Shown one piece after another: positions 44,696 through 55,925 of a DNA stretch of 64,000 nucleotides. The notes beneath the pieces were generated by a model, which made no database searches, was not told the DNA's origin, and saw only the letters and a program-made list of their open reading frames with translations. The position numbers were made by a program, and so were the translations under genes. The DNA comes from Lateolabrax maculatus (taxonomy: Eukaryota; Chordata; Actinopteri; Acropomatiformes; Lateolabracidae), in contig CM062208.1 of NCBI GenBank assembly GCA_031216445.1, positions 2,207,001 through 2,271,000 on the forward strand, read 5' to 3'. Position 1 is the first letter of the stretch. Each line of letters starts with the position of its first letter.

Positions 44696-46109
44696 CATTG
44701 CTTATCATAATTTCTAAAACATTACCTGGTAAGAATTTAATTTGGTACTCATTATAGGGAAAAGACAGACAGGTTCAATTAGTACATTTTTTCAAATAAA
44801 TTAATTCCAATTAATTGGTAGCATAACCTAGAGAAAAAATTGAGCTTTAAAACTAAACATAAAACATTAACACTTTTTTCTTAACTCTTTGCATGCATAT
44901 GTTTAATTAAAAAATATACATATATAGATCGAAACAGTAGTGGAATTAACCTATGGACTAATATTCTAATTATAAAAAAATGAATAACTAAAGTGTAGGA
45001 GCTCTACGTCTCCTCCTTTACCCTGCGAGCGATCCTCGTAGGTGTGGTCTGTACCTGGACCGTGGAAATCGGCTTGTTACTCACTTAGTGTGGCATGCAG
45101 AGAGGATCTGGAGTTGTAAAAGGGGCCAGACTTCAGCCAAGACTGTAACATTTAGACTAAATGAACCCCTTTCAGCTCAAATGGAGCCTTGTTCTATCAC
45201 AGACAGTGAAAGCCAATCTGTGTTTTTTAATCTTTTAACCTTGCTTTTAATTCTATTATACTAAAACAAGGAGAGCCTGAATGAGACTCTGTGGCATTGG
45301 AAAGTTCTCTGTTGGAATAAGCAGACATTTGAAAGAAACAGACCTCTGAAATACCACAATGGGAAATGTTTTCTGGAGCCGCTCCTGCTTCCACGGCTCT
45401 CAGTTCACCGTGACTCACAGACCTCGAGGGATGTGACAGGAGCTCAGAGCGAGAACTGTGCTTTTACAGCGACGTGCAACGGGTTGTGGGTTCATACCGC
45501 AAACTGGGACCACCTGAGAAAAACCAACAATTCCCTCAGTATCAGTGTGAGTTCTTTCCCTGCTCATCTCGCCACCGGGAACCAGCATTCCCGATGGTGG
45601 CCGTCCATCTTGTTGACTTTTAAATCTCAAGTGCAACATTTCCAGCTGTTTTAAGTGTCGGATTTTCAAAGTGAAATTCCCAAACACATTATCAGTAGGT
45701 GTTTAATTAGTTTATTGTTTCTTTTATTTGTTGTTGTAACCTTTATTTAACCAGGAAGTCTTTTACAAGAGGCGTAAAATAGGTGTTGCATAAGATTACA
45801 CATCATTAATTTAAATTAATCACATTTAGCACAACAAAACAGGACCTGAGAGACACAACTTAACAATTTGAAACAATTAAATTCCTCCTGAAACAATGTT
45901 TCTGCAGAGGACCGAGCTGTATTACTGCTGAGTATTTCACAGCTTTACCTCATGAACAAGTCCTCAAAATTACATGACACGATAAGCTTGTTCACATCCT
46001 CCAGAATCCCTATCGACAGGACAACAGTGTTTGTCTGATGTTTGAAAACCATTCAGAATCTCTGTTGAAAATCAGTTGCATGATGTGACACCACCATTGC
46101 AACTGAAAA

Positions 46110-46220
46110 TGTCCACAAACTGGGGCGACAACGAGGTCCGGGGGCTCCTCTCCCTCCGAGGGAACAGGGATATATCTAAAACCACAACTGGGGCGGCATC
46201 ATGCCGGCGTTGTTTGGTTC
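46110..46220 (+). pseudogene. Myb/SANT-like DNA-binding domain relic of a transposon
   Basis: One frame reads NWGDNEVRGLLSLRGNRDIS followed by KTTTGAAS. This resembles the W..xEVRxLLxLxGDxxIS start of the Myb/SANT-like proteins associated with Harbinger-type elements and common in fish repeats. It has no start codon, soon meets stops, and the flanking CTGTCCCAATTC (about 46307-46318) is typical of fish DNA transposon ends. Tentative. Confidence 0.35.
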
Positions 46221-47793
46221 AGTGTAAACAAAGCAAAGCTTAGCCTAATGCCGGGCTTTCTCTACGCTGTTACTGAGTGATCTCTGAGTAAAAAGGGCTA
46301 GAGGCTGTCCCAATTCTAAATACAGGTTGTTGCAAGGGGCTAAAATAACAAAACCTTTGAAATCTTACTTCCAAAGTCAGGGATGGAAGTGTTAACTCTC
46401 ACCTTTGTGACCCCTGTAAACTACAGAGACTCACCACATGTGAATTTTCTGCATGTTGCAGGCTTGCTGATGGGGAAAGCCCTACTGCAGAGGTCACTGC
46501 CTGACACTCAGATAAGTTATTACAGCAGTGACGCAGACAACACAGGGAACATGTGTTCATAGCAATGGGTTGAGATCGGACACCGGCTAATGACATCACC
46601 GACGCCGCCTTCAAATGACGCCACCTTCACCTTCTACCTTGTCCTGCCTTGAAAAGCGTTTATACGTGTGATAGAGGAAGACAGATGGCTCGACCTCTCT
46701 TTCAGTGTCTCTTTTTTCGCCCTCTCGCCGTCTCTTTTTCTCAGCATTCTGGTGCTTTGCGCTCTGACTGTGCATGCAGTCCTCGCACCACGCACGTCAT
46801 CAACAGCTTATCAAAGCAACAATAAACCGCCCACACACCCCTCCCATTACAGGCCATTAGCAACCACTCGCATTGTTGGGATTCTCATAGTGGCTCCCGA
46901 TGGAATCGCTCCGCTCAGGTAATATTGTCACAAAAAAAGGGATCTTTGTGGCAGAACCTGAGAGTTTGAGTAGTAAGACACAGAAAAGACCTAAACTGAG
47001 GATGAGTCCAGTGATTCATAGAGCAAATTCATAATGAATGCAAATCCATTATAATTAATGCGTCATATCTGCTATAACAGAGGAATATATTGTGGAATAA
47101 ATACATTAACATATATAAAGTATTTTATTGCTAATATTTAATTTCATAACATACATTGCATTTTATTTTCATCATCATTTACTGCTTAAATCCCGTGCAA
47201 AACCTCTATGCAAATCTTTTTACGTGTGTTGACATGTGAAAGCGGCACCAACACTTGCTTGTGTTGTTTTTTCTCCAGTGGCCATTACCATTCGAAACCT
47301 CTTACCTAAAGGACTGCTTCACATTTTTTCAAGTCTATCTTAATACAACACTCACATATGTGTACACTGAAAGAGCTATTGGTGGCTGTAAGTGTTCCTT
47401 CTGTCCATATAGTCAAATGAAGTGGATATCTTCCAAAGTTATATTATCTTTTAAAAGTAAAACTCACCCTTTTGTGTTTCCAAGGGGGAACATTTCACAG
47501 AAAGCGATTTGCGAGCACTGCTAACACGCAGCTCACAAGTGCTGGCAGCATCATGTTTAGCAAATCATTGCAGAGAAATTTGCAAAATAGTGAAATTTGT
47601 CAAGATGAACTGAGAAGGATTTTTTTTTTTTATGTTGCAAATCGCAGCTCGCATATTGCAAATTTGGTGTAATGGGCCCCTGGACAGACAGGAGGGATAG
47701 TAACACTAAGAGGGACTTTTATACTAATAAGTCTGTAACTTTGGATTATACCCATCTGATTTAACTGACACAGACTGCTGAAACTTACTATTC

Positions 47794-48015
47794 AGGGCTG
47801 CAACTAACGATTATTTTCATTATCGATTAAACTGTTAATTATGTAAAATGATACGATGACACAAAACAGAGAAAAGCAGAAAATATTCACATATTGTATG
47901 AGATGCTGGCAACTCCAATATTTGGATTTTTTTCGTAATAAATGACTTATACAATTATCAAAGTAAACATTTATGTCAATCCACTATTCAATTAATCAAC
48001 TAATAGTTTCAGCTT
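47794..48015. mobile_element. Non-autonomous DNA transposon (AGGGCTGCAACTAACGATTA type)
   Basis: Left end AGGGCTGCAACTAACGATTA with TTTTCATTATCGATTAA. The right end is ATTAATCAACTAATAGTTTC then AGCTT, roughly the inverse of the left end. The AGAAAATATTCACAT-like interior matches a very common teleost element. This is a short, diverged copy. Confidence 0.75.
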
Positions 48016-48261
48016 GACTCATATTATCTTCAGCTGAAGTTCAGAATGTTTTTTGCTGTAACCACAGTCAAATTCGTCCCACTTTTCTTACTTTGGAATA
48101 ACTTTAGAAAAAGACGCCTTTCACCTGGATTGCCACAGTATTTGCTGCAGGGCTGTGACAAGGCCCGGACAGCCCTGCTGAGTCCCTGCTCAACACACAG
48201 TCATTTCCTTCACCTTCTGGTGTACAAACATGTCCACTTTCTTCTGTGGCTCAGCGCCTTC

Positions 48262-48293
<32 letters not shown>

Positions 48294-48575
48294 GCCTCTG
48301 CACAGCTGCTGCGTTATTCATGTACCATACATATGTGGCTGGTTTCCCTGCAGTGTGTGTGTGTGTGGGGGGAGGGGAGACTCCCTCGAGAGAGCCTACC
48401 ATCAGAAATAATCAGACAGAGACACACCAAATTACTGTTTAATTGCGTGTATCTGAGTAAACATCTGATTCAGTTTTCCTCAAATGCTTATTGGAGTGAA
48501 AACAAACTTTCGGTGCTTCACGCTGAGGTGGGATGCAGAGTGTCTTCTAACAGCATTGTTGGTTTGTGTAATCCC

Positions 48576-48612
<37 letters not shown>

Positions 48613-48892
48613 GGCTGCAGGGAAGACAGTGCTGTCCCACTAATAAGGAGCCGGTCTGACAGCAGTCTGACAACCTCCTGACAGACAAGGACCCGGCTTT
48701 GTGCTGAGTTACTAGAATATTCCTGGCATCTCTTGCTCGGGGTTAACTCCTGGGACGAACAGGCAACACTGAATCAATTTAGATGTTGCAGATTCCAGAT
48801 TCTGCTGAGATTTCTTTCCCCCTTCTTTCAAATATTATATTCAGTCTGACAAACGACAGCACGAGTCACTCAGTAGTATTAATGTGAAATAT

Positions 48893-48904
48893 TTTATTTT
48901 TATT
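48893..48904 (-). terminator. Tandem AATAAA polyadenylation signals downstream of mir-221
   Basis: Minus-strand AATAAAAATAAA, about 80-90 nt past the end of the mir-221 hairpin. Positioned to end the primary microRNA transcript. Confidence 0.5.
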
Positions 48905-48984
48905 GAACTGTCAAGGTCAGGCATTTGAGGCACATTGACGGAATAGATACTTACCTTTCTGAGCACCGGAGGGTTATATAACAG

Positions 48985-49085
48985 CTGCTTATAATGCTAG
49001 CCAGAAACCCAGCAGACAATGTAGCTGTAGAATTGAACCACACAGAAATCTACATTGTATGCCAGGTTCAGGACAAAGCAAATGC
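48985..49085 (-). ncRNA. mir221: mir-221 precursor hairpin
   Basis: On the minus strand the 5' arm (49046-49067) starts ACCTGGCATACAATG and the 3' arm (49004-49026) starts AGCTACATTGTCTGCTGGG. The 3' arm is identical over 23 nt to vertebrate miR-221-3p as I know it; the 5' arm matches miR-221-5p. ACAATGTAG in the 5' arm pairs with CTACATTGT in the 3' arm across a loop of about 19 nt. The seed GCTACAT is shared with miR-222. It lies about 0.4 kb downstream of mir-222 on the same strand, as in other vertebrates. Known targets of the family include CDKN1B and KIT. Confidence 0.97.
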
Positions 49086-49484
49086 ACATCTCGTCATCTC
49101 AAGGGCTTTTCAGACATGCATCAATTAACACTTTTCCTTCTGCAAAATCAGTCTTTAAGATTTCTGTTATAGAACATTTATAATTTAGCCCTTATCCAAG
49201 GACATTTAACACAAAGAGGACCTCACAGAGCATGAGGGAGAGCGAGCGAGAGAGAGAGAGAGGCAGAAACAGGGAGAATTAAAAGAAGAATGGCGGAAGA
49301 GGAAGGAGTGAAAAAAAAGCACAAAAAGCCTTGACAAGGGCCCCTTGTGGAGTTGTGACACAGAGAACATCCTGTCTGTGGGGTCACAGGATGGAGCCCC
49401 CCTGACATCGCAGCCAATCGGAGGATTGGAATGTGCCAGCAGCCAATGGGAGGGCAGCGGGCATGCTCGACCAGGAAGTAGGCA

Positions 49485-49565
49485 GAGCCGTCAGAGACCC
49501 AGTAGCCAGATGTAGCTGCTGATTGCTACACAGGATCTACACTGCCTACTGAGCAACTGACAGCA
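49485..49565 (-). ncRNA. mir222: mir-222 precursor hairpin
   Basis: On the minus strand the 5' arm (49532-49553) starts CTCAGTAGGCAGTGTAG and the 3' arm (49494-49517) starts AGCTACATCTGGCTACTGGG, identical over 24 nt to vertebrate miR-222-3p. GTCAG (49557-49561) closes the stem against CTGAC (49490-49494), and CTCAGTAG faces CTACTGGG. Relative to human, the 5' arm has one change (GGCAG instead of GCCAG). The loop GTGTAGCAATCAGC ends in the same AATCAGC as the human loop. First hairpin of the cluster in transcript order. Confidence 0.97.
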
Positions 49566-51254
49566 GCCACAGAGCCGTGAACCGTGAAGGCCAAACGGTT
49601 CGGTCACGCCTGGGCAGGAAGACCCCGCGCTTCTGTAGACGCAGCCGAGTCCATCTGAAGGAAGGGTGGAGAGAGAGAACAAATACCTCCATTATACAGA
49701 GGCCACATGAGGGGGGAAATAGGTTGAGGGGTGATTAAAAAAGGGCAAATAACATGACGGAGGAGAGGGAAGAGAAGGTGTCACAGGTGAACATGGGATG
49801 GCGCGAGGTTAGAGGTGGAGAAGGGGACAGTGTGGCGGTGGCGAGACCGAAGGGAGGTCGAGCAGAAGAGGAGGAGGAGGGGCCCGAGGGAGGGGAAAGG
49901 ATGTGGAGATAATCTGCTGACGATCATCTCCGAGCGTGGCATTATCGGTCGCAGATTCCTGTCATTCTTTCCCATTAGCCCCGAGGCGCGGCAGGCGGCG
50001 GCCACCGCCATGCGGGCTCCGACACTCGGCCCGACGCATAATGGGAGCACTGACCCAGTGTTAATAAATTAGGACCTGGATACAGGTGACTGCGGGGGGG
50101 AGAAGGGGAACAGCTTTCTCTCGCTGTGGTCACAAGTCTCGCTCTGCATACCTGAGGCCTCATGACACTATTGATCAAACATACTCTGACCAGCTGACAA
50201 TCACTTGACTCCAATTTCTTTTTATTAAGGGAAATGTGCTGGCTACTCCCTCTACTCCCTTATCCCCCTCTTTCCTCCTCCCGCACATTCCAGCTCACCA
50301 TTAGTGCTCTTTCTATCTGCGTTTGTTTTTTGCCCGTCTCACTTTTCTTTGTTTTCTACGCTGCAGCTTTTGCACCACGTCGATGACGAAGGATAAGAGA
50401 AGTTTCAGTTGTCCCACACAACTTGGAGTTGCATCATTTGCCTTTTTGTTTCTCACAGCAGCCATCTTTAGGGCAGCTCAAGCTCAAGCGACCCGTGAAC
50501 TTAAAGTTTAAAGATGTGTGACTGTGTCTGCTCTAAAGCTTTATACTTTATACTACTTTATAAGAGGCGCAAAGGGATATAAAGAGGGTGGTGAGGTGGG
50601 AGACGGGGAAAAAGGTGAAGATAATGTTTGATGGTGCAAAAATGACTTCCTTACCTCTCCTTGGAATAGCTTTAGGAAAGAATGGTTGTTGAAAGGTGTT
50701 TCTAGAAACATCTGAGCAGAATCGGCCAACCTGAAAAACACATAAAAAAAAAATACTCAAGATCAGTGACTCCAGTTAGACAGATAAACAAGAATGAATA
50801 CAAATTAAATCAATTACACAGGATGTCGCTTCGCAAAAAATAAGCTCAGCTGTATGTTAAAGCTGTCAAGAGCAAGCACAAGTGTGATATTAACAGCTCC
50901 AGACCCGTGAGCCTGAGTAAGCTCACAGGGCAGAGATAAGGTGATAAGGTCTTCTATGTCTTATCGCTGTCTTTTTTTTCCATGCTTTGGTGATGCTGCC
51001 ACCGCCGCTCGGCAGTAAGGTCAAATGTACATAAAGCAATTTTCTTATTTTTCCACTGAAAGTGAAGCTCGCAGGACAAGGTCAGAGGCCGAGGCAGACA
51101 AGAGACCACGGAGGAACCGAAACTCTGTCTCAAACTTAATTCCCATAACCGGAGTTTTCAATGAAGTGATACCAGCTGACAGATTTTTAAATAGACATCT
51201 CAGAGCAGAATGATTGGTGCAGCGTTTGCGGAACCAAACTCACATTAATATGAA

Positions 51255-51390
51255 TGATCGGAGCAGAGACTTGAGGTTCAATTCCAGATAGTGGTACCAT
51301 GACTACAATTGGCCATGTTCACCAGTGGGAAGCTGGTGAGGGATCATGCTCTCGTCACTACACTACAGATTACACTGGCTGCTTAATTGT
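51255..51390 (+). repeat. Possible SINE fragment with a B-box-like motif
   Basis: GGTTCAATTCC fits the pol III B-box. Further on are TTGGCCATGTTCACCAGTGG, GAAGCTGGTGAGGGATC and CACTACACTACAGATT, a sequence I associate with a dispersed fish repeat. No A-box was found, so the copy is truncated or the call is wrong. Confidence 0.35.
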
Positions 51391-51679
51391 GAGAAAAAAA
51401 GGGGACATAGCACCAAAAACGATGAATGATATGGGACTCTACAAAGGGTTTAAGTGACTGGTGCAGTAGACTGGAGGGTGAGGAAGGTGGATTTAGGAAG
51501 GGGGGAGCGCCAGGAGGCCTGAGGACGGGTGAGGCGGTGGGAGGAGGGGTGAGGCCAGGCGTGCCATTCCATTCCTGCCTGCACTGGGCACGTCTATTCC
51601 TAGAGTGTGGTATATGGCAGTTGATGTGGGTTTCCTCTGAGCTGCCTGGAAGATGACTGGGCTTGACCACATCCACATT

Positions 51680-51832
51680 CACACACACACACACTCACAC
51701 ACACACACACACTCGAAACACATTCACAAAGTGACAACTGTGCGCACGTATACAGCCATATACACTGACTCGCATACACACACACACACGGTAATCTACA
51801 AGCACCCATGCATCCACGTGCATACACACACA

Positions 51833-51866
<34 letters not shown>

Positions 51867-51870
51867 TACT
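51680..51870. repeat. Complex CA-rich microsatellite cluster
   Basis: Several (CA)n arrays separated by short unique segments (51680-51711, 51776-51788, 51822-51867). Confidence 0.9.
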
Positions 51871-52489
51871 TTCTGAGGGAAGCAAAGAGGAACTGAATCA
51901 TTACCCTGCTTTAGCCTCAAAGTAGGGGGTGACCACTGTACAAGTATGTGTGTGTGTATTTGTGCAAAGATAAGTTGCACTTCTGCAGTAAGCGACATCG
52001 GTTCATTGGTTGTGTGTATGTGCTGTTTGTTGCTCAAGTATGTGTGGGCATGTGTGTGTGGGTGGGTGTGTAGGATGTGTGAGCTGGGTGTGGATGCATT
52101 CCCTCTCTCTCTGTCTATGAGTGTGTATGTGTGTACAGTATGTGCTTATTATCTACAGTTACTCTTCCAAAAGAGAAATCTGGAAATGTATCAGTGTTCA
52201 TTTTGAACAGCCAGAATTAGATACAAAAATCAATCAGTGAGAAAATTGGATTTTTTAAAATACTATTTGAAATGCGAACACATTTCTCTTCACTTGCTCC
52301 TACTGACGGACCGTCTGAGCTGTGATCGTCGCGAGGAGACCTTGTACTGTTACAATGGAGGTCAATGTCTTTGTGCAGCAGGAAGTACATGTGTCCACAT
52401 GAAAATCTATTTTTCTTTCAGCTTATTTCCACACAGGCTCATCAGTTTAGTTAGGTTCATGAAATGAAAATGGACAATCGCTCACTGCA

Positions 52490-52726
52490 CCAATCAGTGT
52501 GGTTTTATTGGCTGAAAGAGATGCCTAGTCTGCAAGATGAGACAAGCCCACGATCCTGCGCAGCACTCACCCTACAGCTTAAAACCAATTAAGCAGTCGT
52601 TCCACGAGGCCAGCGGCCAATCAGATACCAGTTCTCTGCTCCCCAGGTTCCATTAGACCCCAGCCTGAGAGTCTGATTGGTTGTGATGGGCGAGTGAAAG
52701 CGTCCAACCAAAGAGTGGGAGCCAAT
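52490..52726. promoter_or_regulatory. Cluster of six CCAAT boxes
   Basis: CCAAT or ATTGG at 52490-52494, 52507-52511, 52585-52589, 52617-52621, 52676-52680 and 52722-52726, in both orientations. About 0.5 would be expected by chance. NF-Y binds CCAAT; closely spaced copies are typical of promoters or enhancers. Confidence 0.45.
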
Positions 52727-55700
52727 AGCTCAGATTCTGTGGAGACGGAGGTTATGGAAGCTCCGTCTTCCCTGCCACCTCTGTTCGCTATCCAAAGTCA
52801 TTCCCTGTCCCAGAATACTCCCCTGCTATCCAACCGACGGCCACTGCCAGACAGACTGCTGAAGTCACTTTCTCCCCCTCCTCTTGATCTTCCTCTCTCC
52901 CCCCTCTCACTTTCTATCCTTGTCACAGACCGAGGAGCTGAAACAGGCTTTACACGTAAAGTGATCCCAAATGGTTCCTTTGGGTGCTGCTAGGTGGCTG
53001 TCAGTTGAGGTGAATACTGAATCCAGGCCTATAAGACCCACGAGAGCCAAAGCGCTTCTCCAGAGGGAGCCCCAGCCCCGAACACACGGCCCGTACCCCA
53101 GCCCCAGCCCCGGGCTCGGCCCCAGGCCTACAGAGAGGGGTGTCTGCAGGCTCTTCCAGGGGGCTGGACTGATGGGAAAGAGCTGGCAAGATGTCCAAGG
53201 AAAGCTAACTCCCTCCTCGGGCTGCTTTATGAAGGCCTGGCAAATGTGCAGAGAGCAAAGAAAGGAGGCGGCAGAAGAGGGAAAAATAAAAGTATACAGT
53301 GAGAGGAGGGATAGAGGATGAAAAGAGTGAACCCATCATCCTCCAAAGTCAGCGTAAGGCCATTCCTGTGTCCCCGTCCCCTTTTGGTCTTTGTGGGGTC
53401 ACAGGGTTTGTGCAGGCACCCCGGCAAACACAGCCATAAATCTGCTTCATTAGTCCCGACGCAAGGCAGTAATGCTATAATGTAAGCTCTGTTTGAGAGC
53501 GCTACAACCCGGCTACTGATACCTGACCAGCCTCCACCCTAAATACTAACACACCCGTTGATAAACAGCCCAGAGGTACCTAAGGAAGACAACTCAGAGA
53601 CAGGGCTGCAGGAAGTTTTAACATACCAGATGCCAAAATGTCTAAATGTCGTTCCTGGTGAAACTATCAGACCCCTGTGGTGTCTTCTTTTAATCACGAT
53701 GTTGGATTCAGCTTGTATAACTGTTAGATGACCACAGTTCCTTATTGACGTCCTCACACTGCTCAGCCAGGCTGAGTCACTGCGTTAACTGATTACCTTT
53801 GGAAAACAAAAGGAACACCTTAAAAAACGCAGCTCTGCGGGCCTTGCCCATTGATCCTGGTTTTCCATGACGTGCATCCGTCTCTTCTCTCATGCACACA
53901 CACACACATACACACACACGCACACTGCCACTTGTTGGAATTCAGAGTGGGGCCCAGGTAGGGGAAGCTTTGCCCATATATGAGCAAAGGAGGAAACAGG
54001 CCAGGTGTGTGTGGTTAGCACACCGTTGGAACGAGCGTTCTTGAGTACACAAAAAAAAATAAACTGCACGCACACACACACAAACGCTCTTCACGGGCGT
54101 CTTCTATTGTCCACATAAACCGAGCTGCATTAAGGCATGTGACGTCAAAGTCATGCCGCTGAGCTCTTAACTGCACAATCTGCCTGTGAATGACTCGTGT
54201 GAGTGACTTGTTGCTGCGTAAACAAAGACGAGTCATGTGAAAAGGAAAGTGGGGAAGAGAAAAGGAGGAATGAGTCAAGTGATAACTAAGATTCCTCCTG
54301 TGCTGCTTAACCCAGTTTTAGCAACATAACTACGGTGTGTCACAATGTCTCAACATAATACCTCCAGCCTGTGTGTGTGTGTGTGTGTGTGTGTGTTTCA
54401 ATTACGACAAAGGATGCGGCTCAAGCTGAACCCTGCCGTCTGTAACTTATGGCTTAACTCCCCTCAGCCTCTCCCACCTCACTGAATCACCTGCATCTGC
54501 CACCTATCAGTATAAATTTTATCATTACATCCTTAATATTACTGTATCTTCTGTAGGATTGTGAGTGTGGTGAAACACTGAAAACCCTGATCACAGTGGA
54601 GACGCTCTTCATGTTTGTGGTTCGTCAGGTCACATCTGTCCAGTTCACAGTTAACACAAAGTTAAAGGACTGCACCTTTAAACTTCTTTTCTTTTTTTTT
54701 TTTCATGGTTCTGCCTTCATCCTGTCTTGACTTGAGCACCAAAATACCTGAGTGAAAGTGAGGTAATATAACTGAACTGCTCTTCCTAACTTTACCTGGT
54801 ATTTGCCGTCTATCCATCCAAAGTCTCTGCACCTACACTGTGTAAAGACCAGAGACCAGGTGTGTTATAGTATTGTTTCTGTTAACCTTGGAGCTGTTTT
54901 GCAATAAATAAGAACATTACTTCAAAATCTGCTAGAAATGTCCTGACTTCTTACAGAGGGATGCATTTAAACTTTGCTTGAACTAAGATTGAAAATAATA
55001 ATTGTCACTTTTCACAAATGGTTTATTTGCACTAGAAGCGTTTGGCGGCAGGAGCGCGGTCCTGCCAAGTGGGCCAGGGCAGGGTTCAGTTAGTCTCAGG
55101 GTGATAAGGCAGAGGGCAGATTCCATGCTAATCTCTATCGGGTGGGGAACGTAATCTTCCTCACCAAGATACCTGCGACGCATCTCACCGCCAATCTCCC
55201 CTGCTATCGAGCACTCATGCCCGGAAACCCTGCGTCGATAAGCGCGCATGGATCCTTTGCGCTCCAACGCGACAGTTCAGGGCCTTATCACCGCTGCACA
55301 CACACACACACACGCACACGCGCACACACCGTAAACTGCGTGGTGAAGTCGTGCGGTGCTCTTTGGTGGAGCTAAGGAGCGGCTTGACAGTAAAACAGGG
55401 AGGCAGAGCAGGGCGTGCGTGCGTCAGTGCGCGGAGATAGGCTGGTCTGCACACACACACACACACACACACACTCCTATTCTCTCTCCCCGTTGGTTCA
55501 GTCCCCAGCCTGACACACACCTCTCCCCGCACAGAGCGTCTGTGCGCGGCAGCAGCAGCATGTGCTGCTGGAGTGATTCAGGGATTCAGCAGGAGAGTTA
55601 TTACCGCTGGAGACCGGCCCTGCTCTGACATGACGACTGAGGAAGAGTAATGATGGCAGCAGAGAGCGTCGTCTTAGTCACAGAGTGGGAGATCATCTGA

Positions 55701-55887
55701 AGAACAACAGCTGGGCAGACCGCCACGACTTTTAAAGGTCCACACACACACACACACACACACACACAGCACTGTTCAGCTGGTGACTAAGCCCCCTTTA
55801 GACAAACACATGTAACCCAGAACCACCAGCACTGATTCACTCAACCTCTCAAACACAAATACACACACACACTCTCTCATTTTCCCC

Positions 55888-55919
<32 letters not shown>

Positions 55920-55925
<6 letters not shown>

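Larger units (their letters stand above)
44696..48880. other. Intergenic, gene-poor, repeat fragments
   Basis: Contains a diverged ACCTTTATTTAACCAGGAAG-type fish repeat near 45735-45790, a Myb/SANT-like relic at about 46110-46220, the CTGCAACTAACGATTA element at 47794-48015, and TG arrays at 48262-48293 (joined to a TA run) and 48578-48611. No coding exon identified. Confidence 0.6.
48880..49654 (-). ncRNA. Putative terminal exon of the mir-222/221 host transcript
   Basis: Opens after the acceptor TTCTCTCTCTCCACCCTTCC then TTCAG (minus strand, ending 49655), a near-ideal polypyrimidine tract. mir-222 starts about 90 nt in and mir-221 about 570 nt in. Ends are inferred from AATAAA at 48899-48904 and 48893-48898. 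The short ORFs inside are unlikely to be translated. Confidence 0.45.

Noticed and set aside
53001..53321. Overlapping ORFs on both strands in a C-rich repeat
   Set aside because: Driven by GCCCCAGCCCCG-type repeats; no domain recognised.
54983..55267. 94-residue minus-strand ORF
   Set aside because: No recognisable motif; the interval reads better as non-coding regulatory DNA.
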